Of a DNA stretch of 64,000 bases, positions 1-8,362 are shown piece after piece. Location: the NCBI RefSeq assembly GCF_008726925.1, contig NZ_VYWO01000002.1:194439-258438 (forward strand), written 5' to 3'. Each line of letters starts with the position of its first letter. The first letter of the stretch is position 1. A program made the translations under genes and the position numbers. The notes beneath the pieces were generated by a model. The model did no database searches. It had not been told where the DNA came from and was given only the letters and a program-made list of their open reading frames with translations. Source of the DNA: Aerococcus sanguinicola. Lineage in GTDB: Bacteria > Bacillota > Bacilli > Lactobacillales > Aerococcaceae.

Positions 1-521
1 GTTTGGGCTCCAGTCATTCAAGTCTAAACGCAACTGCTCACACCCTTTCTAGTCGGGTTCGGTCTGGCAGAAATAGCTCCTCTTCACAAAGATCCGCCGA
101 AGACTTTCAGTCTTCTCTGGCTCTTTGCTCCAGAGGTCCACTTCTAGACGCGCGCCCTCACACCCTTAGTCGGGTTAGGTCTGGCAGAAATAGCTCCTCT
201 TCACCAAAATCCGCCGAAGACTTGCGGTCTTCTCTGGATTTTGGCTCCAGAGGTCTATTTCTCCCGCCATCCCTCACACCCTTTTCTAGTCGGGTTCGAC
301 TTGGCAGGCTTGGAGTGATTTCACAAGTCCGAAACGAGCGAATGCTTCGCTCTTATCCTGACTTGCTCCAATCATCCAAGCCTAAGCGCCAAGTCTCACA
401 CCCTATAGTCGGGTTCGGTCTGGCAGCTTTCCTGTCACTTCACAAGTCTCCGCCGCAGTCTGTTAGACTGCTTTGGTGACTTGCTCCAGTGAAGGAAAGC
501 TAAGCGCCATCCCTCACACCC
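1..521. repeat. Tandem array of structured hairpin repeats (four full units, one partial)
   Basis: Units of about 116-122 bp end in CTCACACCC at 37-45, 157-165, 273-281, 395-403 and 513-521; the first is cut by the window edge. Each begins with AGTCGGGTT and then TGGC(A), forms one long interrupted hairpin and closes with (AAG)CGCCA. Stem sequences differ between units but stay paired, for example AGCTTTCC/GGAAAGCT in the last unit, GGCTTGGA/TCCAAGCC in the third and GAAATAG/CTATTTC in the second. The internal loop TCA opposite CTCC stays constant. This is compensatory change around fixed loops, so structure is conserved rather than sequence. A long open frame here is only a by-product of the repeats. 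A solo copy lies at 27841-27962. Not recognised as a named family. Confidence 0.85.
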
Positions 522-528
522 TTAGATA

Positions 529-582
529 TTTACTTAAAACTTACTTAATGTTTACAGACTATTTACATGTTTCTGTTATAGT
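529..582 (+). promoter_or_regulatory. Pho-box-like promoter
   Basis: Four hexamers TTTACT, CTTACT, TTTACA and TTTACA start at 529, 540, 551 and 562, exactly 11 bp apart, followed by an extended -10 (TGTTATAGT; core 577-582) with no good -35. PhoP of Bacillus binds four TT(A/C/T)A(C/T)A-like repeats spaced about 11 bp, roughly -60 to -22, which is where these fall. The downstream gene encodes a secreted phosphatase-like protein, which fits phosphate-starvation control. A GGCCTTTT/AAAAGGCC hairpin (594-618) lies in the 5' UTR. Confidence 0.7.
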
Positions 583-646
583 TAGTCCTAGTTAGGCCTT
601 TTCTATAAATAAAAGGCCGATTAATCTGAAGGAGGAATCAGACCAG

Positions 647-2548
647 GTGAATTGGGATAATAAGATTAAGAAAGTTGGCCTCTTGCTGACATCGGTTTTT
701 GTATTAGGTGCTTGTGCGGATTCAGGCAATATTGCGGAAGAAGCGCCTGCTAAGGATGCTGTGGAAGAAAGTGTAGCCTCTAGCGAGTCTGCTTCATCAG
801 ACCAAGCTTCTGAGAGCTCGGCAGAATCAGCGGAATCTCAAGAAGAAGGGGAAGAGGAAGTTGATCCGGTCTATGGGGAAGAGAATGGCTTAGACCTGAT
901 TGAACTCCAGGACGAGAAGCCAGAAGTGGCGCCTGTTCCTGTCAATAACGAACCCAACCGGATTGCGACCAATCTTTTAGAAGAAACCACAGATGCTATG
1001 GGCTTCAACTGGTATACAACAGAGAAAATGCCAGATGCCAAGGTCAAGGTATCGACCTCAGAAGACATGTCCAATCCGATCGAATTCGCAGCCGAAGCGA
1101 CTGAAGTAACCTCTGAATATGCGGAACGCGATAAGGATGGCTACTATATTTATGCAGCGGCCAGCCAAGATGAGGATGGCAACTTCATCGTGGATGAGAA
1201 CGGCGAACCCGAAGAAGTGAAGGGGTATTTTACCGATGAACAGATTACCCCAGATAATACCCAATGGACCTCTGAAGGCAGCTCCTTAGGTTACCTGGAA
1301 CTCCAAGATGTGACTGAGTACTCTTATAAGGCTGAAGCTGATGACTTAGAGCCAGATACCCAATACTACTACCAAGTCGGTTCTGACGAGGGGGGCTATT
1401 CCAAGGTAGGGTCTTTTAGAACGTCAGGTGATAAAGGGGAGGCCTTCCAATTCATCCACTATACTGATACACAGAATGCTTACTGGAATGCCAATGTCAA
1501 TAATGAGGCGGCTTATGGGGCGGACACCTTGGCCCATGCCCTAGAGGTGGCACCAGATGCTGACTTTGCCCTCCATACCGGTGACTTCGTTGAGGTGGCT
1601 GAAGTGGAAGATGAATGGGTGGATAACTTGGATATGTCCCAAGACCAAAACCTCCACCTGCCCCATGCTTATACCCCAGGAAACCACGATGAATATACTG
1701 TCTTAGGGGATGAGAAGGACTTAACGGCCTTCAATGAACATACCAATGTCCCAGTAACCAATGATGCAGTGACAGGTGGCTCTTACTATTCTTATGACTA
1801 CAACGGGGCACACTTCGTTGTCTTGAACACCAACGACAACAAGGAATCGGAAGATAACCCTGAACAAGGGGCGATCGGTAAAGAACAGATGGAATGGGCT
1901 AAACAAGACATCCAAGCAGCTCGTGATGCGGGGGCCAACTGGATTATTCTTGCCTACCACAAGCCTATCTACTCTGCTTCCTACCATGCCCTCCAAGATG
2001 AAGACGTGCAAGTTACCCGGGAAGAATTCGCTAAATTAGCGGACGAGTTGGACGTGGATGTGGTGCTCCAAGGCCATGACCACAACTTAACCCGGACCAA
2101 GTCTTTAGTCTACACCAGTGACAACTTCTCTTACGGGGAAGTAGAAGACACTGAGAAGACAGAAAAAGATGGGGTGGAATACCATGTTAATCCTGAAGGC
2201 GTAACCTACATTATCCCTAACACCTCAGGAACTAAGGCCTATGATGCCATCTATATGAAGGGGGCTGACCACGTTCACAAGGTACGTCCTAAATTAGACT
2301 GGATGACCCAAGAGGATGTTGAGCTCTGGAATGGCCTCTTCGATGTGGCTGAACAACCTGATGATTCGCCTAAATTCGACCACAAACACGAAAACTACCG
2401 TCAATCTCAAAATCAAAACTTCGCTGTCTACACGGTAACTGAAGATGAATTCCTGATTGAATTCTACCAAATGGACGGTAACCTCCATGAAGGGGAAGAA
2501 CGGACGGTTGAATTAGTCGATTCATATGGAATTAAGAAAGACCAATAA
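647..2548 (+). CDS. Purple-acid-phosphatase-like metallophosphoesterase lipoprotein
   Basis: GTG start with GGAGG at 631-635. The 633-residue product has a lipoprotein signal (lipobox LGAC, Cys near residue 23), an acidic Ser/Glu-rich linker to about residue 75, a fibronectin-like N-terminal domain of the purple acid phosphatase type (about 120-260), and a calcineurin-like phosphoesterase domain from about 268. Metal-site motifs are visible in order: TDTQ (Asp274), GDFVE, GNHDEY, AYHKP and GHDHN. It is predicted to be anchored outside the membrane and to release phosphate from organic phosphates. The Pho-box-like promoter upstream and a terminator directly downstream suggest a phosphate-responsive single-gene unit. 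Substrate is unknown. Confidence 0.88.
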   Translation: MNWDNKIKKVGLLLTSVFVLGACADSGNIAEEAPAKDAVEESVASSESASSDQASESSAESAESQEEGEEEVDPVYGEENGLDLIELQDEKPEVAPVPVNNEPNRIATNLLEETTDAMGFNWYTTEKMPDAKVKVSTSEDMSNPIEFAAEATEVTSEYAERDKDGYYIYAAASQDEDGNFIVDENGEPEEVKGYFTDEQITPDNTQWTSEGSSLGYLELQDVTEYSYKAEADDLEPDTQYYYQVGSDEGGYSKVGSFRTSGDKGEAFQFIHYTDTQNAYWNANVNNEAAYGADTLAHALEVAPDADFALHTGDFVEVAEVEDEWVDNLDMSQDQNLHLPHAYTPGNHDEYTVLGDEKDLTAFNEHTNVPVTNDAVTGGSYYSYDYNGAHFVVLNTNDNKESEDNPEQGAIGKEQMEWAKQDIQAARDAGANWIILAYHKPIYSASYHALQDEDVQVTREEFAKLADELDVDVVLQGHDHNLTRTKSLVYTSDNFSYGEVEDTEKTEKDGVEYHVNPEGVTYIIPNTSGTKAYDAIYMKGADHVHKVRPKLDWMTQEDVELWNGLFDVAEQPDDSPKFDHKHENYRQSQNQNFAVYTVTEDEFLIEFYQMDGNLHEGEERTVELVDSYGIKKDQ

Positions 2549-2560
2549 TGAATGACTTAA

Positions 2561-2590
2561 GAGGGGTTCCATGTGAACTCCTTTTTTTAT
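2561..2590 (+). terminator. Intrinsic terminator after the phosphatase gene
   Basis: GAGGGGTTC-CATGT-GAACTCC hairpin followed by seven T residues. Confidence 0.85.
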
Positions 2591-2611
2591 GCTTTTAATA
2601 GCCCCTCTAAA

Positions 2612-2640
2612 TTGTTTTAAAGGCGGCTTTTTGTTATGAT
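2612..2640 (+). promoter_or_regulatory. Sigma-A promoter of the leader RNA / sugar ABC operon
   Basis: TTGTTT (2612-2617), 17-bp spacer, TATGAT (2635-2640). It lies nearly 290 bp upstream of the first start codon, so the transcript has a long leader. Confidence 0.65.
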
Positions 2641-2644
2641 ACAA

Positions 2645-2890
2645 TTATCACATGAGGGCGAAAGGAGGCTAAGGAAATTTGAAGCAATCATCCCTTGTTT
2701 AATTTAGGATGAGCCATTGCTACGTTGGATGTAAGCATTAAGTATAGGGACGACAATTTACCTTTCGTCTCTTCCTTGCTGTTAAAGCAGGGATTTTTGG
2801 CCTTCTGCTTAAACCAGGGACTCAGTGGGATAACCGGATATACTTAGCTGGTTGCTTGAGTGAGGATCCCCAGATAGGCTGGCCCTTTTG
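2645..2890 (+). ncRNA. Candidate structured leader RNA of the sugar ABC operon
   Basis: About 245 nt without a convincing ORF between the promoter and the binding-protein gene. Visible helices: GAGGGCGAAAGG (2654-2665) with CCTTTCGTCTC (2761-2771); inside it GCAATCATCC with GGATGAGCCATTGC (2684-2720); AAGCAG/CTGCTT (2785-2810); and a three-part hairpin GGGACTCA...AACC...GGTT...TGAGT...TCCC (2817-2870). I could not match it to a T-box, SAM, lysine, TPP, FMN, cobalamin, c-di-AMP, 6S, SRP or RNase P consensus that I know. It may be a cis-regulatory leader or an independent small RNA. Confidence 0.45.
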
Positions 2891-2926
2891 TATATGTCAA
2901 TAAGTATTAGGAATTGGAGGAAAATA

Positions 2927-4183
2927 ATGAAAAAAGTAGTTAAATGGCTGATGGGTTTAGCCGCTCTGCTGCTTGTCTTGACAGGCTGTGGAAACCAAGA
3001 ATCAGGCCAAGATAATTCAGACAATTCGACGAATGAAGCCGAAACAAGCCAGGAAGCAGAGGGTCAAACAACCCTGAAGATGTTGGTACCAGGCTATGAT
3101 TCCGGCTATCTGAAGGATGAATTGGACTCAGCGATTGCCAAGTATGAAGAACAAAATCCTAAAATTAAGATTCAAGTTGTACCAGCTGGTTGGGATGAAT
3201 TAAATTCAAAAATTGTTCAACTTTACCAAGCCGGGGATTCTCCTGATATCTTGATGATGGGCTCACGTTCCATCCGTCAATTCGTAGAAGAAGGGGTCTT
3301 AGAAGATCTGACACCTTATATGACAGACGATTTTAAAGCGACGCGGATTGAGAACGTGATGGATACCGCAAAAGTTGACGGCAAGCAATACGGGATTCCA
3401 TTGGCCTTGAGCTCACGTGCCCTCTTCTACCGGTCAGACTTAATTGACAAGGCACCTGAAAACTGGGAAGAATTACTGGCAACGGCCAAACAAGTTCACG
3501 ATGAACATGATATGTATGGTTTCGCGATTCCAACGGATGTGACCCATGGGACCGATGAAATCTTAAACTTCATCTACCAAGGTGGCGGCCGCATCATTGA
3601 TGATCAAGGTCAATTCGTGATTAACAGTGAAGAGAATGTTAAAACTGGGGATTACTTGAAACAATTTGCGGATGTGATTCCAGATGCCGTGTCTACTGCT
3701 CGGAATGACCAAGTTGAAATGTTCAAGAATGGTGACCTGGCGATGTTTATTTCTGGTGGCTGGGAGAAAGAAGAAATGGATAAGGGACAAGACAAGACCC
3801 CTTATGCTGTCGCTGAAATTCCAGAAGGACCCGAACGGGCAGTGACTTTAGTGACCGATTCTTATGCCATGTCTTCAATTTCTGAACATAAGGATGAAGC
3901 TTATAAGTTTATTGAATTCTTGGGCCACGAAGACCAACAACGTCCAATTAGTGAAGCTTATAACTGGTTACCTGTGCTTAAGCAAGAGTTGGATGATGAC
4001 CGCTTTAAGACAGACTTTATGCAACCCTTCCTTAGCATCTTAGACGCAGGGGTTCCTGAACCTCAAGTGTCTAACTGGGATACCTTCAATAAGGCCTTTA
4101 CCATTGCTTTCCAAGAAATCTTAACCGGTCAAAAGACCCCTCAAGAAGCCTTAGACCAGGCGCAAGAGGAGGCTAGCAAGTAA
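2927..4183 (+). CDS. Sugar ABC transporter substrate-binding lipoprotein
   Basis: Start chosen at ATG 2927 behind GGAGG (2916-2920); an upstream in-frame ATG at 2888 has no ribosome site. 418 residues: lipoprotein signal with lipobox LTGC, acidic linker, then a family-1 extracellular solute-binding fold (carbohydrate type) with the usual W/Y-rich region (AGWDEL, SRALFYRSDL, ISGGWEKEEM). It captures a sugar or oligosaccharide outside the membrane for the permeases encoded next; the stop overlaps the start of the first permease by one base. Specificity cannot be read from the sequence. Confidence 0.9.
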   Translation: MKKVVKWLMGLAALLLVLTGCGNQESGQDNSDNSTNEAETSQEAEGQTTLKMLVPGYDSGYLKDELDSAIAKYEEQNPKIKIQVVPAGWDELNSKIVQLYQAGDSPDILMMGSRSIRQFVEEGVLEDLTPYMTDDFKATRIENVMDTAKVDGKQYGIPLALSSRALFYRSDLIDKAPENWEELLATAKQVHDEHDMYGFAIPTDVTHGTDEILNFIYQGGGRIIDDQGQFVINSEENVKTGDYLKQFADVIPDAVSTARNDQVEMFKNGDLAMFISGGWEKEEMDKGQDKTPYAVAEIPEGPERAVTLVTDSYAMSSISEHKDEAYKFIEFLGHEDQQRPISEAYNWLPVLKQELDDDRFKTDFMQPFLSILDAGVPEPQVSNWDTFNKAFTIAFQEILTGQKTPQEALDQAQEEASK

Positions 4184-5049
4184 TGAGACAAGCGCGGATG
4201 ACGCCTTACTTGCTGATTCTGCCTTGTGCTTTACTTTTAGTATTGCTATACGGTTATCCCATTGCCTTAACCGTATGGCAATCTTTTAATGAGGTTAATG
4301 TTTTCACCAATGTATCGGAATTTGTTGGCCTCGGGAACTTTAAAGAAGTCATGACGGACTCAAATTTTAGCGATACGATGGCGATTACCTTTAAGTACAC
4401 GGTAGTGACGGTCTTTTTGAAGATGGTCTTTGGCTTTGGTGTCGGTTATCTCCTACATTCGGAGATTTACTTCAAAAAAATATTTACCTTTTTGGTCTTG
4501 ATTCCGTGGGCTATTCCTCAAGTAGCAGCCGGAACAATCTGGCAGTGGTTGCTTGACCATCAATATGGTTATATCAACTATTATTTGATGGAGTGGCAGA
4601 TTCTATCAGAGCCGATTCCCTTCCTATCCCGTCCGACAACGGCCTTCTACAGTGCCAGTGTGGTAGACACTTGGATGGGGATCCCGATGTTAGCGATGAT
4701 TTTTTTGGCTGCTCTTGAAGCGGTGCCACGTAATCTCTATGAAGCGGCTGCCATGGACGGAGCAGGTAAGGTTCGACAGTTTTTTGATGTGACCTTACCG
4801 GGTATCCGAGGCGTTCTGCTGACGACCTTAGTCTTAGTAACGATTTGGACCTTTAACTCCTTTAATGTCATTTATGTCTTGACCCAGGGAGGGCCGATGC
4901 GGTCGACCGAAACATTAATTATCCGCATCTACCAAGAGGCCTTTAGTCGTTTTGACTTGGGAGCCAGTTCAGCCTTAACGGTGATTGCCGTGATTATCCT
5001 AACCTTTTTAACGGCCTTGTATTTGATGGGAGGGCGAGCACGTGACTAA
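4183..5049 (+). CDS. Sugar ABC transporter permease, MalF/UgpA type
   Basis: ATG overlaps the preceding TAA (TAATG), indicating translational coupling. 288 residues, six predicted membrane spans, and the EAA loop for ATPase docking (YEAAAMDGAGKVRQFFDVTLPGI, seen around residues 186-208). This is the MalF/UgpA-type half of the transmembrane channel; it pairs with the MalG-type permease that follows and overlaps it by eight bases. Confidence 0.9.
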   Translation: MRQARMTPYLLILPCALLLVLLYGYPIALTVWQSFNEVNVFTNVSEFVGLGNFKEVMTDSNFSDTMAITFKYTVVTVFLKMVFGFGVGYLLHSEIYFKKIFTFLVLIPWAIPQVAAGTIWQWLLDHQYGYINYYLMEWQILSEPIPFLSRPTTAFYSASVVDTWMGIPMLAMIFLAALEAVPRNLYEAAAMDGAGKVRQFFDVTLPGIRGVLLTTLVLVTIWTFNSFNVIYVLTQGGPMRSTETLIIRIYQEAFSRFDLGASSALTVIAVIILTFLTALYLMGGRARD

Positions 5050-5863
5050 AGGAAAGATTTTTCGAAGCTTTTTACTTTTGATCTTTGTTTGCTTGTCGCT
5101 TTTCCCGGTTCTGGACTTGCTTAATACCTCTTTACAGACTTATGAGCAAATTATTGCCTGGCCGCCTTCCTGGTTTGAGAACTTGCAATTTGGCAATTAT
5201 GCCCAGGTCCTAGGCGGCGAGAAGTCAATCATACCGGCTTTTATCAATAGTCTCATCGTCGCCTTTTGCACCATGCTGATCTGCCTTCTGGTGGGGGTTT
5301 TAGCGGCCTATGCCTTGACGCGCTATCGTTTTGTTGGCAAGGGGGGCTTCCTCTTGATGGTGGTCGCAACGCAGATGTTTTCATCGGTGATTTTGGTGAA
5401 CGCCATGTATGTCATCTTTAGGCGTTTAGGGCTTCTAGATAGCCTCTTTGCCCTAGTCGTTGCCAATACAGCAACAGCTTTACCTCTGACGGTCTTTCTC
5501 TTGTTTTCCTACTTTTCTCAGGTGCCGCTTACCTATGAAGAAGCGGCTTGGATGGATGGAAGTAGTCGTTGGCAGGCCATTTGCCATATCCTTTTGCCGA
5601 TGTGCTTGCCGGGCATTGTGACCGCTGCCCTCTTTGCCTTTATTACCGCTTGGGGAGACCTAGTCTATGCCAAGACCCTAGTTGTTGCGCCTGAACTGCG
5701 GACCCTTCCCCTCGCTTTGACGGACTTCCGTGACCTTTATAAGACGAGCTGGGAGACGCAGATGGCAGCTTCTGTAGTGACCACCCTGCCACCTTTCTTG
5801 ATTTTTCTAGTCATCCAGAAACACTTGGTTCGTGGGATGAGTCAACAGGGACTAAAGAGTTAA
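5042..5863 (+). CDS. Sugar ABC transporter permease, MalG/UgpE type
   Basis: GTG start at 5042 inside the end of the previous gene. 273 residues with six predicted membrane spans and an EAA loop (YEEAAWMDGSSRWQAICHIL around residues 165-184). Second half of the transmembrane channel of the importer. Twelve bases separate it from the ATPase gene, so all four proteins of a full importer are encoded together. Confidence 0.9.
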   Translation: MTKGKIFRSFLLLIFVCLSLFPVLDLLNTSLQTYEQIIAWPPSWFENLQFGNYAQVLGGEKSIIPAFINSLIVAFCTMLICLLVGVLAAYALTRYRFVGKGGFLLMVVATQMFSSVILVNAMYVIFRRLGLLDSLFALVVANTATALPLTVFLLFSYFSQVPLTYEEAAWMDGSSRWQAICHILLPMCLPGIVTAALFAFITAWGDLVYAKTLVVAPELRTLPLALTDFRDLYKTSWETQMAASVVTTLPPFLIFLVIQKHLVRGMSQQGLKS

Positions 5864-5875
5864 AGGAGAACAAAG

Positions 5876-6916
5876 ATGAGTGAAATTGAACTAAGAAATA
5901 TAAGTAAATCCTATGATGGGAAGACTTATTCCGTTAAAGATTTAAATCTAAAGATTCAAGAAGGCGAGTTTGTGGTTCTTGTAGGCCCTTCAGGTTGTGG
6001 TAAGTCGACAACTCTACGGATGATAGCTGGCTTGGAAGCCATCACTTCAGGCGATCTCCTGATTGCTGGAGAAAAAGTCAATGACAAGGCACCTAAAGAT
6101 CGAAATTTAGCCATGGTCTTCCAGGATTATGCCCTCTATCCCCATATGACGGTCTACAAGAATATGGCTTATCCTTTGAAGATGGAGAAGCTTCCTAAGG
6201 ATGAAATCGATGAAAAAATTCAAAAAGCTGCCCAATTACTGGGACTGGAAGCTTATTTGGATCGTCGGCCTAAAGCCTTATCGGGCGGTCAGAAGCAGCG
6301 GGTAGCCTTGGGACGTGCCATTGTTAGGGAGCCCCAGGCCTTCTTGATGGATGAACCTTTGTCCAACTTAGATGCCAAGCTCCGCTCGCAGATGCGCTAT
6401 GAAATTTCTAAATTACATCGTCGCCTGCAAACCACTATGGTCTATGTGACCCATGACCAGACCGAGGCCATGACCATGGGCGACCGGATCGTAGTGATGG
6501 ACCGGGGCGAGGTCCAACAAATTGGCTCGCCTAAGGAAATCTACGAGGAACCCGCTAATCGCTTTGTGGCCGAGTTCCTTGGGACGCCTAAGATGAATTT
6601 TGTCCCTGCCCAGGAACTGACCCAAAGCTTTGCGGCGATACCGGCTCACTTAGCCGCTAAGACAGGGGTTGATTTTGGTATCCGGCCCGAGAATTTGAGT
6701 CTCAAAGCAGGCGACCACTACCGAGTGGTTTTGATTGAGAACTTGGGTGGGACCCAGTATGTTTACTTGGAACATCAGAATTTCGCCCAACAGAACCTGA
6801 TTATCGAAATTCCTAGCAAGGAAAAGGTTCAAGAAGGGAAGCTTTATGATTTGACCGTTGATGACTGGCAGAAGGTCAGAACTTTTAGCCAGGAAACGGG
6901 ACAGGCAGTCAATTAA
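5876..6916 (+). CDS. Sugar ABC transporter ATPase, MsmK/UgpC type
   Basis: 346 residues. Walker A GPSGCGKST near residue 38, Q-loop (VFQDYALYPH), signature LSGGQKQR, Walker B FLMDEP and the H-loop Thr-His-Asp are intact. A C-terminal OB/TOBE region from about residue 240 includes the GIRPENL motif typical of the MalK/UgpC subfamily. It powers the importer encoded immediately upstream. Many Lactobacillales share one MsmK between transporters; here each sugar operon carries its own (compare 53323-54369). Confidence 0.92.
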   Translation: MSEIELRNISKSYDGKTYSVKDLNLKIQEGEFVVLVGPSGCGKSTTLRMIAGLEAITSGDLLIAGEKVNDKAPKDRNLAMVFQDYALYPHMTVYKNMAYPLKMEKLPKDEIDEKIQKAAQLLGLEAYLDRRPKALSGGQKQRVALGRAIVREPQAFLMDEPLSNLDAKLRSQMRYEISKLHRRLQTTMVYVTHDQTEAMTMGDRIVVMDRGEVQQIGSPKEIYEEPANRFVAEFLGTPKMNFVPAQELTQSFAAIPAHLAAKTGVDFGIRPENLSLKAGDHYRVVLIENLGGTQYVYLEHQNFAQQNLIIEIPSKEKVQEGKLYDLTVDDWQKVRTFSQETGQAVN

Positions 6917-6924
6917 TGCCAGCA

Positions 6925-6962
6925 GAAAAGGACGCACGCAATGCGCGAGGCGTCCTTTTTTG
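6925..6962 (+). terminator. Intrinsic terminator of the sugar ABC operon
   Basis: AAAAGGACGC and GGCGTCCTTTTTT pair around a 13-nt loop just after the ATPase stop. Confidence 0.85.
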
Positions 6963-7030
6963 CTTTCTTTGTCAGTAGGGATAGGGTATCCTGGTAGTAA
7001 ACAAGATTTTCTTATAAAGGAGCGTTAACC

Positions 7031-8362
7031 ATGTCACTAGTCCTAACAGAAGATTTAATGAAATTTATTGAGCAGTCTCCCACGGCCTTCCATGCAGTGG
7101 AGGCGATGCGCCAGTTACTCTTGGAAGCGGGTTTTCAGGAGTTAATAGAAGCTGAGCCTTGGTCGTTAGAAGCTGGCAGAACTTATTTTACCACGCGCAA
7201 TCAATCCAGTCTGATTGCCTTCAAGGTCGCTGAAGACTTGGCGGATTATAGCTTTAACCTGGTTGCTTCACATTCTGATTCGCCCCACTACCGCTTGAAG
7301 GAGCGGGCTGAATTGCAGGACGACAAGTACTTGCGCTTGAATACGGAGCCGTATGGGGGCATGATTGCCCAATCCTGGCTGGACCGTCCTTTGTCCTTGG
7401 CCGGGCGGATCTTGGTCCAAGAAGATGATCGACTGACTAGCCGGCTTCTGGCCTTTGACCGTGACCTGGTCGTCATTCCTAACCTCGCCATTCATATGAA
7501 CCGGAAGATGAACCAGGGTGTGGCTTTGAATCCCCAGGTCGATATGATCCCCCTACTCGCTGGTAAAAAGGCCCAAAAAGGTGATCTGAAAGCCCTAGTT
7601 GCTGAAGAATTGGGCCTAGCTGCTTCAGCAATTGTGGATATGGAATTGAGTCTCTACCACCGCATGCCGGGTCGGATTTGGGGAGCACACCGGGAATTCT
7701 TCTCTGCTCCGCAATTGGATAACCTCGCCTGTGCCTATACCACACTGGCAGGCTTCTTAGGCGAAGATGCCCGCCATCCTCAAACAACGACTGTCTATGC
7801 CTGCTTTGATAATGAAGAAGTTGGGAGCGGGACCAAGCAAGGGGCTTTGTCTACTTTCTTGAGCGATGTCCTCCGGCGCATCCATTTCGAGCTAGGGGGC
7901 GATGAAGTTAGCTACTATCAACGTTTGGCTTCGAGTTTCTTAATCAGTGCGGACAATGCCCATGCCATCCATCCCAACCACCCGGAAGTGATGGATGACA
8001 CCAATTATCCCGAGCTGAATGGCGGAGTGGTGGTCAAGACCCATGCCGGTCAGAAGTATACATCAGATGGGGTCAGCCGGGCAGTGGTTAAGATGCTCGC
8101 GAAAACAGCAGGCGTCCCCCTCCAGTTCTTTGCTAATCGCTCGGACCAGGCAGGCGGGTCGACCCTGGGCAATCTCGCGATGCAGCAGGTATCGGTTAAT
8201 GCCGTAGATATTGGCCTAGCCCAGCTCGCCATGCATTCAAGCTATGAGACTGCTGGGGTTGAAGATCCAGCCTATATGCGCGACTTAATCGCTACTTTCT
8301 ACCAATACCGCTTTCGTCCTGATGGCCCAGCTCGCTTCCAGCTGCAGGCAGGGAGGGTTTAG
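7031..8362 (+). CDS. M18-family aminopeptidase
   Basis: 443 residues, normal for M18 (aspartyl-aminopeptidase-like) enzymes. Metal-site motifs are visible: VASHSDSP near the N-terminus, CFDNEEVGSGT near residue 260, SADNAHAIHPN near 310, and HSSYETAG near 405. It is a cytosolic di-metal peptidase that removes N-terminal residues from peptides. Start is ATG with AAAGGAG upstream. Its 3' end overlaps the convergent HAD gene by four bases. The exact preference (acidic residues or other) is not readable from sequence. Confidence 0.93.
   Translation: MSLVLTEDLMKFIEQSPTAFHAVEAMRQLLLEAGFQELIEAEPWSLEAGRTYFTTRNQSSLIAFKVAEDLADYSFNLVASHSDSPHYRLKERAELQDDKYLRLNTEPYGGMIAQSWLDRPLSLAGRILVQEDDRLTSRLLAFDRDLVVIPNLAIHMNRKMNQGVALNPQVDMIPLLAGKKAQKGDLKALVAEELGLAASAIVDMELSLYHRMPGRIWGAHREFFSAPQLDNLACAYTTLAGFLGEDARHPQTTTVYACFDNEEVGSGTKQGALSTFLSDVLRRIHFELGGDEVSYYQRLASSFLISADNAHAIHPNHPEVMDDTNYPELNGGVVVKTHAGQKYTSDGVSRAVVKMLAKTAGVPLQFFANRSDQAGGSTLGNLAMQQVSVNAVDIGLAQLAMHSSYETAGVEDPAYMRDLIATFYQYRFRPDGPARFQLQAGRV

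Noticed and set aside
3-479. 158-residue open frame across the start of the window
   Set aside because: It runs through the hairpin repeat array; its repeated Ser/Arg-rich peptide simply mirrors the DNA units and has no ribosome site.
1-521. CRISPR array
   Set aside because: Units are 116-122 bp, palindromic and contiguous, without short identical repeats separated by unique spacers, and no cas genes are near.
2645-2890. T-box, SAM or lysine riboswitch before the sugar ABC operon
   Set aside because: None of the conserved blocks (TGGNACCGCG, the S-box core, or the L-box core) is present.
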